64,000 nucleotides of DNA from Chitinophaga sp. 180180018-3 (GTDB lineage Bacteria; Bacteroidota; Bacteroidia; Chitinophagales; Chitinophagaceae). This document shows, one piece after another, positions 42,975-53,494 of this stretch. The position numbers and the translations under genes are program-made. The notes below the pieces were generated by a model. The model saw only the letters and a list, made by a program, of their open reading frames with translations. It searched no databases and was not told the DNA's origin. The DNA lies in contig NZ_CP140772.1 of NCBI RefSeq assembly GCF_037893185.1, forward strand, positions 7,556,001 through 7,620,000, given 5' to 3'. Every line of letters starts with the position of its first letter. Within the stretch, counting starts at the first letter, position 1.

Positions 42975-43594
42975 GAGTATACCTGGTTTAAATGGTGATG
43001 AATATCCTGTACTGTCTGTTGTTTGTTGGTCGCCTGAGAGATCAGTCCGCTCACTGCAATACCATGAACACCGGCGGCCATCAGCGGAGGAATATCTGTT
43101 GCCAGGATACCGCCGATTGCGATTACGGGAATGCTGATATGCTGGTCCTGCAATTGCTGAAGGATGGCCAGGTAACCGCTAAGCCCGAGGATGGGACTGA
43201 GGTTTTCCTTGGTGGTAGTGAACCGGTAGGGCCCTACCCCAACATAGTTCGCTCCATCTTCCACATGGCGGAGAATATCAGCTACCGTATTGGCAGTACC
43301 GCCAACAATCATATCCGGACCGGTAATGGCGCGGGCTGCAGCTACACTCATGTCCAGCTTGCCTACGTGTACACCGTCGGCGCCCGCTTTTACGGCGATC
43401 TGCGGATGATCATTAATAATGAGTCTGGCCTTATACTGGTCGCAGATCGTTTTGGCTGCTTCCGCCAGGCGTAGTATTTCTTCTTCTGATTGCTGTTTTA
43501 CCCGCAGTTGTATCCACTGGCAACCGGCATCGCAGGCGGCCCTGATGTTTTCGGTATGTGGCGTTTGCGAGATATAATGAAGTTTGCTGATCAT
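42962..43594 (-). CDS. thiE: thiamine-phosphate synthase ThiE
   Basis: 210 residues. It joins HMP pyrophosphate and thiazole phosphate to thiamine phosphate. Motifs are [34 protein letters not shown] (pyrophosphate/HMP site), [15 protein letters not shown], and VIAIGGI. The TIM barrel is complete. It overlaps thiD by four bases (ATGA). A second, more divergent family member sits two genes upstream, so this is taken as the true ThiE. Confidence 0.92.
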   Translation of the reverse strand: MISKLHYISQTPHTENIRAACDAGCQWIQLRVKQQSEEEILRLAEAAKTICDQYKARLIINDHPQIAVKAGADGVHVGKLDMSVAAARAITGPDMIVGGTANTVADILRHVEDGANYVGVGPYRFTTTKENLSPILGLSGYLAILQQLQDQHISIPVIAIGGILATDIPPLMAAGVHGIAVSGLISQATNKQQTVQDIHHHLNQVYSWNL

Positions 43595-44343
43595 ATGTGA
43601 TGATATCCTGTTAATGATGAATGACTGGCCAGCATTTTTTCCGTATAGGCCTTGGCGTTAGCACAGGCTTTACTCAGTGAAAATCCTTTTGCCAGATTGG
43701 CTGTAATGGCGGCAGACAGTACACAACCCGACCCGTGTTTGGGAAATACTTCCTGCGTGTTGGGGTAGAATGTTTGTATGTTGCCGTCTGCGTATAAGGT
43801 ATCGCATCCTAACTGGCTGGTACGGTGCCCGCCTTTCAGCAGTACGGGGCAATATTCAGATAATTGCTGTGCGGCGGCTTCCCCGTTGCCGAGCCCGGAC
43901 AGCAGCATGGCCTCGTTGTAATTCGGTGTGAGCAGGTATAGTTCCTGCAGTACTTCTCGCCACGCCTGCAGTTGAAAGTTGTTATGAAAAGTAAATCCGG
44001 CAGAAGCTTTCAGAACGGGGTCAAGAATAATCTGTGTTCCGGGTGAGAGTATCCTGATCTGGCGAACCAGCTCCAGTATTGATTGTACATCCGGCATGAT
44101 TCCTATCTTGCACCAGGCCGGAGGATTTTCCGCCAGCAGTGGTTTGGCCTGTGCCAGTATATGCGTTACCGGTAGCCACTCTGCTGAAATGAACTGATGG
44201 GGTGTTTGAGTAGTGATAGCCGTGCAAACCCCCATCCCGTATACCCGGTGCTGTTCAAAGGTTTTAATGTCTGCCAGCAGTCCGGCTCCCCCACTGGGAT
44301 CCAGCCCGGCGAAGCTCATTACGTATGGTCGTTCCTGTTCCAT
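43591..44343 (-). CDS. thiD: hydroxymethylpyrimidine/phosphomethylpyrimidine kinase ThiD
   Basis: 250 residues. Kinase that phosphorylates HMP and HMP-P. The N-terminus YVMSFAGLDPSGGAGLLADI matches the ribokinase-fold ThiD start. GVCTAITTQTPH, VILDPVLKASAGFTF-type residues (ILDPVLKASAG), LTPNYNEAML, and KHGSGCVLSAAITANLAKG (anion hole GSGC) follow. The ATG at 44343 overlaps the upstream TenI-like gene by 25 bases; a start eight codons later is possible but would truncate the first strand. Confidence 0.93.
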   Translation of the reverse strand: MEQERPYVMSFAGLDPSGGAGLLADIKTFEQHRVYGMGVCTAITTQTPHQFISAEWLPVTHILAQAKPLLAENPPAWCKIGIMPDVQSILELVRQIRILSPGTQIILDPVLKASAGFTFHNNFQLQAWREVLQELYLLTPNYNEAMLLSGLGNGEAAAQQLSEYCPVLLKGGHRTSQLGCDTLYADGNIQTFYPNTQEVFPKHGSGCVLSAAITANLAKGFSLSKACANAKAYTEKMLASHSSLTGYHHI

Positions 44344-44951
44344 ATTTCCTGGATGCGGCAGTAATTATCCACCGCTTTTGCGGGCACTTTCCAAATGGCT
44401 CCCAGCAGGGCTGCGCCATCAAAGTGCCAGTGTTTTAGTAAATGAATATTAGTATGATCTATTCCTCCCAGTCCGAGTATTTTCCTGTTATACTGTTCAG
44501 ATAACGGCCCTGAATGTTTGCCCTGGTAGCCTGGTTTCGAGATACTGTCAAATACAGGGCTCAGCAGCAATGTACTGTATCGTTGATCCGTTTGCGTTAT
44601 CTCTTCCATAGAATGGATGCCGGTACTGTTTTCCCGGGCCAGTTCCTCCGGCGACATGCGTTTGAATGCAGGCGTAAATACTTTCCTGCTTTCGGAGGAA
44701 GCCACCCGTACCCGTTCAGCCCCACTCCAGTGAACGCCTGCCAGCCGGTAACGGGAAGCCAGTTGCTGCAAATCACCGATAAGTATCCGGTTATAGCAGG
44801 CAGGATCAATTTCCCGGATGAGCTGCTCATATTGCGGAATAGTCCATCCGGGTTTTCTCAGCACTATCCGTGAGGCGCCTGCATCCAGCAGGGCTTTGAT
44901 AGTTTGTGCTTCTTCGCGCAGTGCTTCCGGGAACGTGATAATCCAGATCAA
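44319..44951 (-). CDS. TenI-like (ThiE-family) thiazole tautomerase or second thiamine-phosphate synthase
   Basis: 210 residues with the ThiE/TenI barrel pattern but weaker motifs: LLDAGASRIVLRKPGW, YNRILIGDLQQLASRYRLAGVHWSG, then GIHSMEEI (His-Ser as in TenI), LLSPVFDSISKPGYQG and LGLGGI. TenI proteins catalyse aromatisation of the thiazole carboxylate tautomer. The ThiE pyrophosphate residues (IND at the second strand) are replaced (LIGD), which favours TenI. It lies 65 bp after thiC. Confidence 0.8.
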   Translation of the reverse strand: MIWIITFPEALREEAQTIKALLDAGASRIVLRKPGWTIPQYEQLIREIDPACYNRILIGDLQQLASRYRLAGVHWSGAERVRVASSESRKVFTPAFKRMSPEELARENSTGIHSMEEITQTDQRYSTLLLSPVFDSISKPGYQGKHSGPLSEQYNRKILGLGGIDHTNIHLLKHWHFDGAALLGAIWKVPAKAVDNYCRIQEIWNRNDHT

Positions 44952-45016
44952 GGTGCCAGTATTTACTTGTGTGCTGCGCCGGAATATTCCGGACGCTACA
45001 CTGAAAGTATGAATTA

Positions 45017-46876
<1,860 letters not shown>

Positions 46877-46958
46877 TTAGCGTTTTTTTGAGATGAGATG
46901 GCCCGTTCCGTAGTTATACTACGGGGATGGGTATACGAACAAATACCAAAACGGGAAA

Positions 46959-47162
46959 TTAACCTCCCTGTGTAGCGCGGATAATGGTAATATTATCAGC
47001 TGCGGATAGTGACTGTTGTTCCCATAGCGCTCTGGGAACCACCTGATTGTTGATGGCTACTGCGATGCCTTTTTGAGCGGAGAGCTGAATAAACTGTAAG
47101 AGTGCAGCGATAGTTGTTCCCGGCTGCACCGCATAAAGTTTATTGTTTACATGAATTTCCAT
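46959..47162 (-). CDS. thiS: sulfur carrier protein ThiS
   Basis: 67 residues, ubiquitin-like. It starts MEIHVNNKLYAVQPGTTIAA and ends ITIIRATQGG, the diglycine that is adenylated and thiocarboxylated for thiazole synthesis. First gene of the operon and directly downstream of the TPP riboswitch. The activating enzyme ThiF, which usually lies in such operons, is not in this window. Confidence 0.93.
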   Translation of the reverse strand: MEIHVNNKLYAVQPGTTIAALLQFIQLSAQKGIAVAINNQVVPRALWEQQSLSAADNITIIRATQGG

Positions 47163-47224
47163 GTAGTTTGGAATTTAAGGTGAAACAATAAACTTTAAGG
47201 ATGTGGAAGATGAGAAAGGTTCAG

Positions 47225-47325
47225 TTACTTTTCCCTACGGCAGTATGAGCTGCTTCAGGTACTGAGGGTATCATCTCAGTTTATCCATATAGTTGCCTAT
47301 TGAATAAACACCCCTAAAGTGTTGG
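47225..47325 (-). promoter_or_regulatory. TPP riboswitch (THI element)
   Basis: Reading the minus strand, the conserved blocks occur in order: AGGGGTG (P1/P2 side), CTGAGATGATACCCTC (the CUGAGA core and its ACCC partner), GTACCTGAAGCAG (the ACCUGA block) and CGTAGGGAAAAG (the AGGGAA block). They span about 95 bases, ending 60 bases before the thiS start. This is the full THI-box pattern, so binding of thiamine pyrophosphate should repress the thiS-thiH operon. Confidence 0.95.
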
Positions 47326-47388
47326 TGTAAAAGTAATGGAAAAATTTAAAAATTGTATTACAAAAGATGAATTACGTATTTTTAGTTC

Positions 47389-47862
47389 ATGGTAAGAATC
47401 AGTTTAGTGGGTTTATTGATACTGGCCGTTGCCTGCCGGAATACGGGGAAGAAGGCAGAGAAGGAAGAGTTACAGCAGGATAGCAGTCTGGTAAGTATCG
47501 CAGACAGCAGTAATGCCCGCATTACCGACAGCACCACTGCTGTTGCAGATACGCTGCATATTGATGCAGCCAGACTCATAGGTAAATGGATACAGCCGGT
47601 AGCCGGCCTGGACAAGGAAATGCAGGGTTTTCAACTGAGGAAAAACGGAACTGCCAAATCAATTAACATGTATACGCTGGTATACGAAAAATGGCAACTA
47701 ACTCACGATACCCTGCTGTTATGGAATCATTCAGAAGGAGTGAAAGATACTTCCACTATTATAGATACCACCATTATCAGGGAACTGTCGGATACATCGC
47801 TGGTACTGTTTCCTGTTAAAGCTGCAGAGGGCTATATGGAGAGATACCGCCGACAGAACTGA
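47389..47862 (+). CDS. lipocalin-like lipoprotein
   Basis: 157 residues with a lipoprotein signal (ISLVGLLILAVACRNTG, Cys 16). A Ser/Asp/Thr-rich linker precedes ARLIGKWIQPVAGLDKEMQGFQL. The GxW motif of lipocalin-like beta-barrels comes first, then YTLVYEKWQLTHDTLLL and a final strand region ending AAEGYMERYRR. The ligand is unknown. It is divergent from the riboswitch-controlled thi operon. Confidence 0.7.
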   Translation: MVRISLVGLLILAVACRNTGKKAEKEELQQDSSLVSIADSSNARITDSTTAVADTLHIDAARLIGKWIQPVAGLDKEMQGFQLRKNGTAKSINMYTLVYEKWQLTHDTLLLWNHSEGVKDTSTIIDTTIIRELSDTSLVLFPVKAAEGYMERYRRQN

Positions 47863-48114
47863 TCAGTTATACATCTGCCATAATCCTACCAGGCAGGCTA
47901 CCACCGACATGAAAATACCGGCAGCCGCCATTTGCATATCGTCTATATTTTTTCTTCCGATGAACAGGGATACAAGACCTATGATGATAGATACCGCCCC
48001 GGCTGTTACTGCGTAGGCGGGCGTATGTGTAGCGAATGCGAAAGCCGCTGACAACACGCCGATAACAAGCGCTGATATACAGGCTGTTTTTGTTAATGTT
48101 GTTGAATGTTGCAT
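47863..48114 (-). CDS. small multi-span membrane protein, hypothetical
   Basis: 83 residues with three hydrophobic segments: ACISALVIGVLSAAFAFAT, YAVTAGAVSIIIGLVSLFIG and MAAAGIFMSVVACLVGLWQM. DUF-like tiny membrane proteins of this pattern occur throughout Bacteroidota. Function is unknown. Its stop abuts the stop of the lipocalin-like gene on the other strand. Confidence 0.65.
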   Translation of the reverse strand: MQHSTTLTKTACISALVIGVLSAAFAFATHTPAYAVTAGAVSIIIGLVSLFIGRKNIDDMQMAAAGIFMSVVACLVGLWQMYN

Positions 48115-48178
48115 ATCTGTTCGGAGTTTTAATACAGGAACGGAATAATTTTTTTATCGTTGGTCTTCTACGTCTGCA

Positions 48179-49003
48179 CTAAGCCGATTGCTGCGTTTCT
48201 TTCACGGGATGTGGTTCCCAGGGAACCCTGAGGAGGGGACCGATTTCCTGGTATCTGGGATCCCGGTATTCATCCAATCCATACTGAATAGCTAAGGTAT
48301 CAGGCACTTTTATAAAAGTGCCGAATACGCGGTCCCATATAGAAAATATATTGGCATAATTGGCGTCAGTTTCCGGCTGGTAACGGCTATGATGAACCTT
48401 ATGCATATCCGGAGATACGATAACCCAGCTCATGGCATTATCCAGCCATTTAGGAAGATGGATATTGGCATGATTGAACTGCGACATGAAAGCGGACAGG
48501 CTCTGATAGAACATCACCATCCAGAAAGGAACTCCCATGGTAAGAATAGCAACGAATAATGCCACTATCCTGAACAGGCTTTCTACCGGATGATGCCGCA
48601 ACGCGGTGGTAGCATCAATCTGCGTATCGATATGATGTATCTTATGGAACTGCCACATCCAGGCTGTTTTATGCTGCACCCAATGTATCAGCCAGGAGCC
48701 GATAAAATCGAGCATCAGCAACGCGAGAATAGTATGTAGCCATAACGGCAGCGGAGCCAGATAAAGCGCCCCGAAACGGTGTTCACTGGTCCACAGGGAA
48801 GCTTTTACAATGAGGAAAGCCAGCCCGGTATTTACAACCACAGTGGTGAGTGTAAAGAAGAGGTTAGTGCCCGCATGTTTATACTTGTTGCTGCGGAAGT
48901 GAAAACGAGGTGCCATTCCTTCAATGATCCAGAGAAGGAGTAGGCCGCTGATCAATATAGCGGTACGATATACCGACGGGATATGTTCAAAAAAGCTGAC
49001 CAT
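48179..49003 (-). CDS. sterol desaturase/fatty-acid hydroxylase family membrane protein
   Basis: 274 residues with four or so spans. The di-iron His boxes are clear: HWVQHKTAWMWQFHKIHHID (HxxxH and HxxHH), and HKVHHSRY near the C-terminus, plus NHANIH. These enzymes hydroxylate or desaturate lipids at the membrane using O2. The substrate, possibly a fatty acid or a hopanoid-type lipid, is not evident from sequence. Stands alone. Confidence 0.88.
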   Translation of the reverse strand: MVSFFEHIPSVYRTAILISGLLLLWIIEGMAPRFHFRSNKYKHAGTNLFFTLTTVVVNTGLAFLIVKASLWTSEHRFGALYLAPLPLWLHTILALLMLDFIGSWLIHWVQHKTAWMWQFHKIHHIDTQIDATTALRHHPVESLFRIVALFVAILTMGVPFWMVMFYQSLSAFMSQFNHANIHLPKWLDNAMSWVIVSPDMHKVHHSRYQPETDANYANIFSIWDRVFGTFIKVPDTLAIQYGLDEYRDPRYQEIGPLLRVPWEPHPVKETQQSA

Positions 49004-49189
49004 ACACAGGTAAAAACTTTCAGATACAGTATATTATATTCAAGTAAAGTTGTGATACGCTATGCTATAGTTTGGTTCTCCGGATCAGGCCAACATTTCT
49101 CTGCAAACAAGATATAGGGTTAAAAGTTCCACTCAAAAATTACGACTATTTGGGGAATAAATAAAGGTTCTCAGGCGCTGTCTGTAAAG

Positions 49190-49220
49190 AAAAAAGCAAC
49201 CTCTTTGCAGAGATTGCTTT
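49190..49220 (-). terminator. intrinsic terminator of dnaN
   Basis: AAAGCAA (49193-49199) and CTCT (49201-49204) pair with AGAG (49209-49212) and TTGCTTT (49214-49220), with a C/A mismatch and a TTGC loop. On the minus strand a T-rich run follows (A run at 49186-49195). The remaining 49004-49189 is intergenic with nothing recognised. Confidence 0.8.
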
Positions 49221-49250
49221 ATATATTAAATAGTCTTTTGCTATCAGCAA

Positions 49251-50369
49251 TTAATTGTTCAACATGAGCGGCATTACCAGCATCAGCAGGTCTTCGTTTT
49301 CTTCTTTTTCGGAAGGTCTGAGGATACCTGCTTTGGTGGCGGTGGCCAGGTCAACAGCGATTTCATCTCCTTCTGCTGCGTTCAGCATCTCGATAAGAAA
49401 TTTCGCGTTGAAAGCAATCTGCATGTCATCGCCGGTGTACTGGCAGTTCATGCGTTCATTACCCTCGAAAGAGAAATCCACATCCTGAGCAGACAACTGC
49501 AGTTCACTGCCGGTAATGTTCAGTGCTACCTGATTGGTGCTCTTGTTGGCAAAAACACCTACGCGTTTGAGGGCGTTCTGGAAGTCGCTTTTCACTACTG
49601 TCAGCCGGTAAGGATTATCTTTCGGGATCACTACCTTGTAATCCGGGAACCGGGCATCGATCAGGCGGCAGATCATTTGTGCGCCATCATGCTGTACAAA
49701 GAAGTGATTTTGGCTATAAGAGATCTTTATTTCAGAATCGTTGTCGGGCAACGCTGATTTCAGCAGGTTCAGCGGCTTTTTAGGCACGATGAAGCTGTCG
49801 GATTTAGGGCATTTTACATCTGTTCTTACGTATTTAACGAGGCGGTGAGCGTCGGTAGCTACGAAAGTCAGGCTTTCGGGCGACAGTTCAAAGAATACGC
49901 CTGTCATTGCCGGGCGCAGATCGTCGTTACTTACCGCGAACAATGTTTTATTGATAGCGGTTACCAGGCCGGTGGAGGTCATGGTAAAGGAAGTTGTGTC
50001 GTCGGCCGCCGGTTCTTTCGGGAAGTTTTCCGGGTTTTCACCCATCACCTTATACTTACCATTGTCTGAAGTGATTTCTACTGCATAGGAATTCACATCA
50101 ATGTGGAAAGTCAGCGGCTGGTCCGGCAGGTTTTTGAGAGAATCCATCAGAATCTTCGCCGGAATACAGATCCTTCCGCTTTCCTTGGCTTCCACCTCCA
50201 GCTTCACCCGCATAACAGTTTCCAGATCGGTCGCAACTACGGTCAGCTCGTTTTTGTCAATCAGGAACAGAAAATCCTCCAGTATAGGCAATACTGTATT
50301 CGAATTGATAACCCCGCTGATCTGTTGTAATTGTTTTAATAAAGTAGAGGAAGAAACAATAAATTTCAT
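49251..50369 (-). CDS. dnaN: DNA polymerase III beta sliding clamp
   Basis: 372 residues forming three clamp domains. It begins MKFIVSSSTLLKQLQQISGV. NTVLPILEDFLFLIDKNELTVVATDLE (about 24-50) and GVFFELSPESLTFVATDAHRLVKY (about 157-180, with the AxDxHR motif) are diagnostic. The C-terminus LLMLVMPLMLNN carries the conserved L-V-M-P-M-(R/L) end (here MPLML). The ring dimer tethers polymerase to DNA. It is not next to dnaA or recF here. Confidence 0.95.
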   Translation of the reverse strand: MKFIVSSSTLLKQLQQISGVINSNTVLPILEDFLFLIDKNELTVVATDLETVMRVKLEVEAKESGRICIPAKILMDSLKNLPDQPLTFHIDVNSYAVEITSDNGKYKVMGENPENFPKEPAADDTTSFTMTSTGLVTAINKTLFAVSNDDLRPAMTGVFFELSPESLTFVATDAHRLVKYVRTDVKCPKSDSFIVPKKPLNLLKSALPDNDSEIKISYSQNHFFVQHDGAQMICRLIDARFPDYKVVIPKDNPYRLTVVKSDFQNALKRVGVFANKSTNQVALNITGSELQLSAQDVDFSFEGNERMNCQYTGDDMQIAFNAKFLIEMLNAAEGDEIAVDLATATKAGILRPSEKEENEDLLMLVMPLMLNN

Positions 50370-50702
50370 GGTCTATATAAGTTTGCTTATCATTTTTTAG
50401 TGTAGGGTAACTATCTGAGGGCCCGCCCCAATCCACCTGTTACCTCCCATAAAAGGTCAAATGTACTGTAAACAAAGATAGAAAGTTTTGTCATTCTCCC
50501 TAATTTCATCACATCTTATACACGTAAGATAACATGGTTTTACACAGTAATCGGGAGTCCTTCATATATTTATTTTTAATATAAAGGAAGGGAGATGTAT
50601 TAAAAAAGAGCCGTTTTATTAGATGTGATTTGACAAAAGCTGCCAATTATTGAAGATTATGAAAAGAATAAGCCAGATCTTTTAAATTATCTACAAATCG
50701 GT

Positions 50703-50710
50703 TACTTTTG
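50703..50710 (+). promoter_or_regulatory. -7 element of the aminotransferase promoter in the 50370-50752 spacer
   Basis: TACTTTTG fits TAnnTTTG, 43 bases before the ATG. The -33 position is only T-rich (TCTTTT). The remaining spacer between dnaN and this gene (383 bp) is AT-rich and otherwise empty. Confidence 0.5.
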
Positions 50711-50752
50711 CCGCGCTGAAAAAATTATTTCAAACAACAAAAAAAGCAGGTT

Positions 50753-52012
50753 ATGAAACTGTCTCATTTAGCCGAAACACTGATTGGATCCGAAATCATT
50801 AAGTTAGCAGCTGAAATAAAGGAGAAGCAGGCCAAGGGTGAGAAGATATACAATTTCACCATCGGCGATTTTGACCCTAAGGTATTTCCTATCCCGGTTG
50901 AATTTGAACAGGAGATCATAACAGCCTATAAGGAGCACCTGACCAATTACCCGCCAGCAGATGGTATTGCAGAGTTAAGACAGGCGGTGAGCGGCTTTAT
51001 TGCTGAACGGGAAGGCCTTACTTATGATCCTGCCAAAGAAATCGTGATTTCCTGCGGCGGCCGTCCTATTATCTACGCTACTTTCCGGACCATTGTAGAC
51101 CGTGGTGAGAAGATCGTTTACGCTACTCCTTCCTGGAACAATAACCACTATACTCACTTCCTCGAAGCAGAGCACGTGGTACTGGAAACCACACCGGAAA
51201 ACTTTTTCATGCCTACGGCGGCTGAACTGAAACCTTTGCTGAAGGGTGCTACCCTGCTGGCGATCTGCTCTCCGCAGAACCCAACCGGTACTACATTTGG
51301 CAAGCAGCAGCTGGAAGAAATATGCGACCTGGTACTCGCTGAAAACAAATCCCGTGGCGCTGGTGAAAAACCGCTCTACGTACTGTTCGACCAGATGTAC
51401 TGGGTGCTGACCTTTGGTGAAACCCACCACTACAACCCGGTTAGCCTCCGTCCTGAAATGAAGGACTATACCGTTTTCATCGATGGTATGAGTAAAGCAT
51501 TTGCTGCTACCGGTGTGAGAGTAGGCTGGGCCCTCGGTCCTGCTCATGTGATTGGCAAAATGAAATCCATCCTCTCCCATGTGGGCGCCTGGAGCCCAAT
51601 GGCCGAGCAGAAGGCTGCTGCACGCTACCTCGTTCAGAAAGAGCAGGTAGATGCTTATCTGAAACACTTCAAAGGAGAAATCGAAGAGCGACTGGTAAAG
51701 ATCTATCAGGGCTTCGATCGGCTGAAGAAAGCCGGACATCGTGTGGAAGCTATTGCTCCGCAGGCTGCTATCTATCTCACTATAAAATTCGACCTGGTAG
51801 GTAAGAAAACAGCAGATGGTACTGTACTGGCCGATCAGGCAGCAGTTACTTCTTATATTCTCAACGAAGCCAAACTGGCACTGGTGCCATTCTACGCTTT
51901 CGGTTCTGCGAAAACCTCTCCCTGGTACCGCCTTAGCGTAGGTACCTGCGTGAAAGAAGAGATCCCCGCTATGTTTGAGAAACTGCAGGCCGCTCTGGAA
52001 AAATTGAGCTAA
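50753..52012 (+). CDS. class I/II PLP-dependent aminotransferase (aspartate aminotransferase-like)
   Basis: 419 residues with the fold-type I aminotransferase motifs: NFTIGDFDPKVFPIP near the N-terminus, ISCGGRPIIYATFRTI, CSPQNPTGTTF (Asn in the PLP O3' contact), FDQMYWVL (conserved Asp-x-x-Tyr), and SKAFAATGVRVGWALGP with the PLP-binding Lys. A C-terminal Arg in YRLSVGT binds the alpha-carboxylate. The amino-acid specificity cannot be read with certainty. Ends at a very long terminator hairpin. Confidence 0.92.
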   Translation: MKLSHLAETLIGSEIIKLAAEIKEKQAKGEKIYNFTIGDFDPKVFPIPVEFEQEIITAYKEHLTNYPPADGIAELRQAVSGFIAEREGLTYDPAKEIVISCGGRPIIYATFRTIVDRGEKIVYATPSWNNNHYTHFLEAEHVVLETTPENFFMPTAAELKPLLKGATLLAICSPQNPTGTTFGKQQLEEICDLVLAENKSRGAGEKPLYVLFDQMYWVLTFGETHHYNPVSLRPEMKDYTVFIDGMSKAFAATGVRVGWALGPAHVIGKMKSILSHVGAWSPMAEQKAAARYLVQKEQVDAYLKHFKGEIEERLVKIYQGFDRLKKAGHRVEAIAPQAAIYLTIKFDLVGKKTADGTVLADQAAVTSYILNEAKLALVPFYAFGSAKTSPWYRLSVGTCVKEEIPAMFEKLQAALEKLS

Positions 52013-52023
52013 TAAAGAATAAA

Positions 52024-52083
52024 GCATAAAAGGCGAGGGCCTGAGTGGATGACAATATCCGCTCAGGCCCTCGCCTTTTATGC
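52024..52083 (+). terminator. exceptionally long terminator hairpin
   Basis: A 27-bp stem (52024-52050 with 52057-52083) encloses a 6-base GACAAT loop. It has a single G-U pair. The core pairs GGCGAGGGCCTGAG with CTCAGGCCCTCGCC, flanked by AAAA and TTTT. It ends the aminotransferase transcript and insulates the efflux operon. Confidence 0.9.
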
Positions 52084-52126
52084 CTTACCGATTGATTTTC
52101 AATTTCTTAATTTTATTTCTTGACTT

Positions 52127-52153
52127 TTTGACTTTTGTAATCAAAAAGTTAAA
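52127..52153. promoter_or_regulatory. operator-like site 1 upstream of the efflux operon
   Basis: TTTGAC (52127-52132), 15 bases, GTTAAA (52148-52153). It is a near-palindrome repeated with the same spacing at 52204-52230 and lies upstream of the tetR genes. Confidence 0.55.
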
Positions 52154-52199
52154 TAACCGTTAAAAGGACAACTTTTACGACGATTTCGAAAAAAGTGTC

Positions 52200-52207
52200 T
52201 AATTTTG
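52200..52207 (+). promoter_or_regulatory. -7 element of the efflux operon promoter, overlapping an operator
   Basis: TAATTTTG fits TAnnTTTG. A start at about 52214 would leave a 23-base leader to the ATG at 52237. It would also place the GTG at 52195 outside the transcript. Confidence 0.5.
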
Positions 52208-52230
52208 ACCTTGTAACTAAAAAAGTCAAA
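52204..52230. promoter_or_regulatory. operator-like site 2, just before the first tetR start
   Basis: TTTGAC (52204-52209), 15 bases, GTCAAA (52225-52230): perfect half-site symmetry and the same spacing as site 1, 77 bp away. It overlaps the -7 element, a good position for autorepression. Confidence 0.6.
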
Positions 52231-52236
52231 AAGTTA

Positions 52237-52845
52237 ATGCATACAGAGGCAAAAGATGAGATGAGGGATAAGATCCTGGAGGCGGCTCTGAAGCGTTTTA
52301 CTCATTATGGCGCTTCAAAAACAACGATGAACGAGATTGCGGACGATCTGCATTGCTCGAAAGCATCGCTGTATTATTACTTTCCTGACAAGAGAGCAAT
52401 GCACATCGCAGTACTGACGAAGATAGCAGAAACTTACTTCCAGGAAATGGAGCGTGTTGCCGACGAGGTTAAACCAGCCAGCAAGGCTTTATATACATTG
52501 ATAGATGTCAGGCAGACATTCATAGCAAAATTTTGCCGCCTGGAGCTTTTTAAGATCATACAGGATCATTCAACGCTTTTCCTGGAAGAAAAACGGAACG
52601 CCAAGCGGCGGGAAATAGAAATGCATACCCGGATTTTTGAATCGGGCATCGCAGAGGGTGAGTTTGAAATGGATGATCCGGCTGAAAAAGCTGAACTGTT
52701 TGTATATGCCCTGATGGGGTTACGGTTTTCCATACCGGATCAGATCCGGGAGGATATGGAGGTAGATGAGGAAACATTCGAACGGATAGTAAAGAAACAA
52801 AAGCAACTGCTGAAGATCTTCATTAAAGGAATTAAGGCTTCTTAA
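52237..52845 (+). CDS. TetR/AcrR-family transcriptional regulator, first of two
   Basis: 202 residues from ATG 52237 (MHTEAKDEMRDKILEAALKR). The N-terminal HTH is clear: FTHYGASKTTMNEIADDLHCSKASLYYYFPDKRAM. The ligand-binding half is helical and diverse. A GTG at 52195 would add 14 Lys/Val-rich residues and put the operator in coding DNA, so it is rejected. It is the first gene of the efflux operon; ligand is unknown, probably a pump substrate. Confidence 0.88.
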   Translation: MHTEAKDEMRDKILEAALKRFTHYGASKTTMNEIADDLHCSKASLYYYFPDKRAMHIAVLTKIAETYFQEMERVADEVKPASKALYTLIDVRQTFIAKFCRLELFKIIQDHSTLFLEEKRNAKRREIEMHTRIFESGIAEGEFEMDDPAEKAELFVYALMGLRFSIPDQIREDMEVDEETFERIVKKQKQLLKIFIKGIKAS

Positions 52846-52854
52846 ACTGGAATT

Positions 52855-53469
52855 ATGGTCGCGAAAGAACGTATACTGGAAACAGCACTGAAAATGTTCA
52901 GAACCTACGGGGTGAAAGGTGTGACGATGTTTGATATTGCACGTGATTGCGGAGTATCCAAGAAAACGGTGTATGAACATTTTGTAGATAAACAGGCGTT
53001 GATAGACGAAGGGATGCAGCAGTTGCTTAATAGTCATATTGCGTACTTCAATGAAAGTCTGCAGAACACAGACAATGCTATTGAAGAAATGATCCGCAAT
53101 ATGAAGTATGTGGTTAACATCGCCAAAACCCTTAACCCGGTGATGTTACACGAGATTCAAAAGTATCATCCGGATACCTGGCGTAGCATCGAAAGTTTTA
53201 AATCAGATGGTATTCTCGGCAACATCAAAGAAAATTTAAAGAGAGGCATGGCGGAAGGCCTATACCGTCAGAACCTCCACATCGATATTGTGGCTCGTAT
53301 GCGCCAGCTGCAGCTGGAGGCAGCATTCGACCCGATACAATACCCGGCAGATCTGTTTGAAATGCCACTGGTAATGGAACAGGTAACAGCCCATTTTATA
53401 CTGGGAATTGCTACCATCAAAGGACATAAGCTGGTTAACCAGTACCTGCAAATTAAAGAAGAAGAATAA
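52855..53469 (+). CDS. TetR/AcrR-family transcriptional regulator, second of two
   Basis: 204 residues. HTH: ERILETALKMFRTYGVKGVTMFDIARDCGVSKKTVYEHFVDKQALIDEGM (about 5-54). The C-terminal helical domain differs from that of the first regulator, so they are not recent duplicates. It starts 9 bp after the first tetR and ends 25 bp before tolC, within the same operon. Two TetR genes in one pump operon suggest responses to different ligands or heterodimerisation. Confidence 0.88.
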   Translation: MVAKERILETALKMFRTYGVKGVTMFDIARDCGVSKKTVYEHFVDKQALIDEGMQQLLNSHIAYFNESLQNTDNAIEEMIRNMKYVVNIAKTLNPVMLHEIQKYHPDTWRSIESFKSDGILGNIKENLKRGMAEGLYRQNLHIDIVARMRQLQLEAAFDPIQYPADLFEMPLVMEQVTAHFILGIATIKGHKLVNQYLQIKEEE

Positions 53470-53494
53470 AACTACTTCGTTAACAGATTAATTT

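Noticed and set aside
46908..46924. Terminator between thiS and thiC
   Set aside because: The CCGTAG/CTACGG hairpin has no U-tract and thiS-thiC are expected to be co-transcribed.
50975..52027. 350-codon minus-strand frame under the aminotransferase
   Set aside because: The plus-strand aminotransferase has all PLP motifs. The antisense frame has no recognisable domains and His/Phe-rich composition typical of shadow frames.
52195..52236. GTG start for the first TetR gene
   Set aside because: It would place the operator and -7 element in coding sequence; the ATG at 52237 is a better fit.
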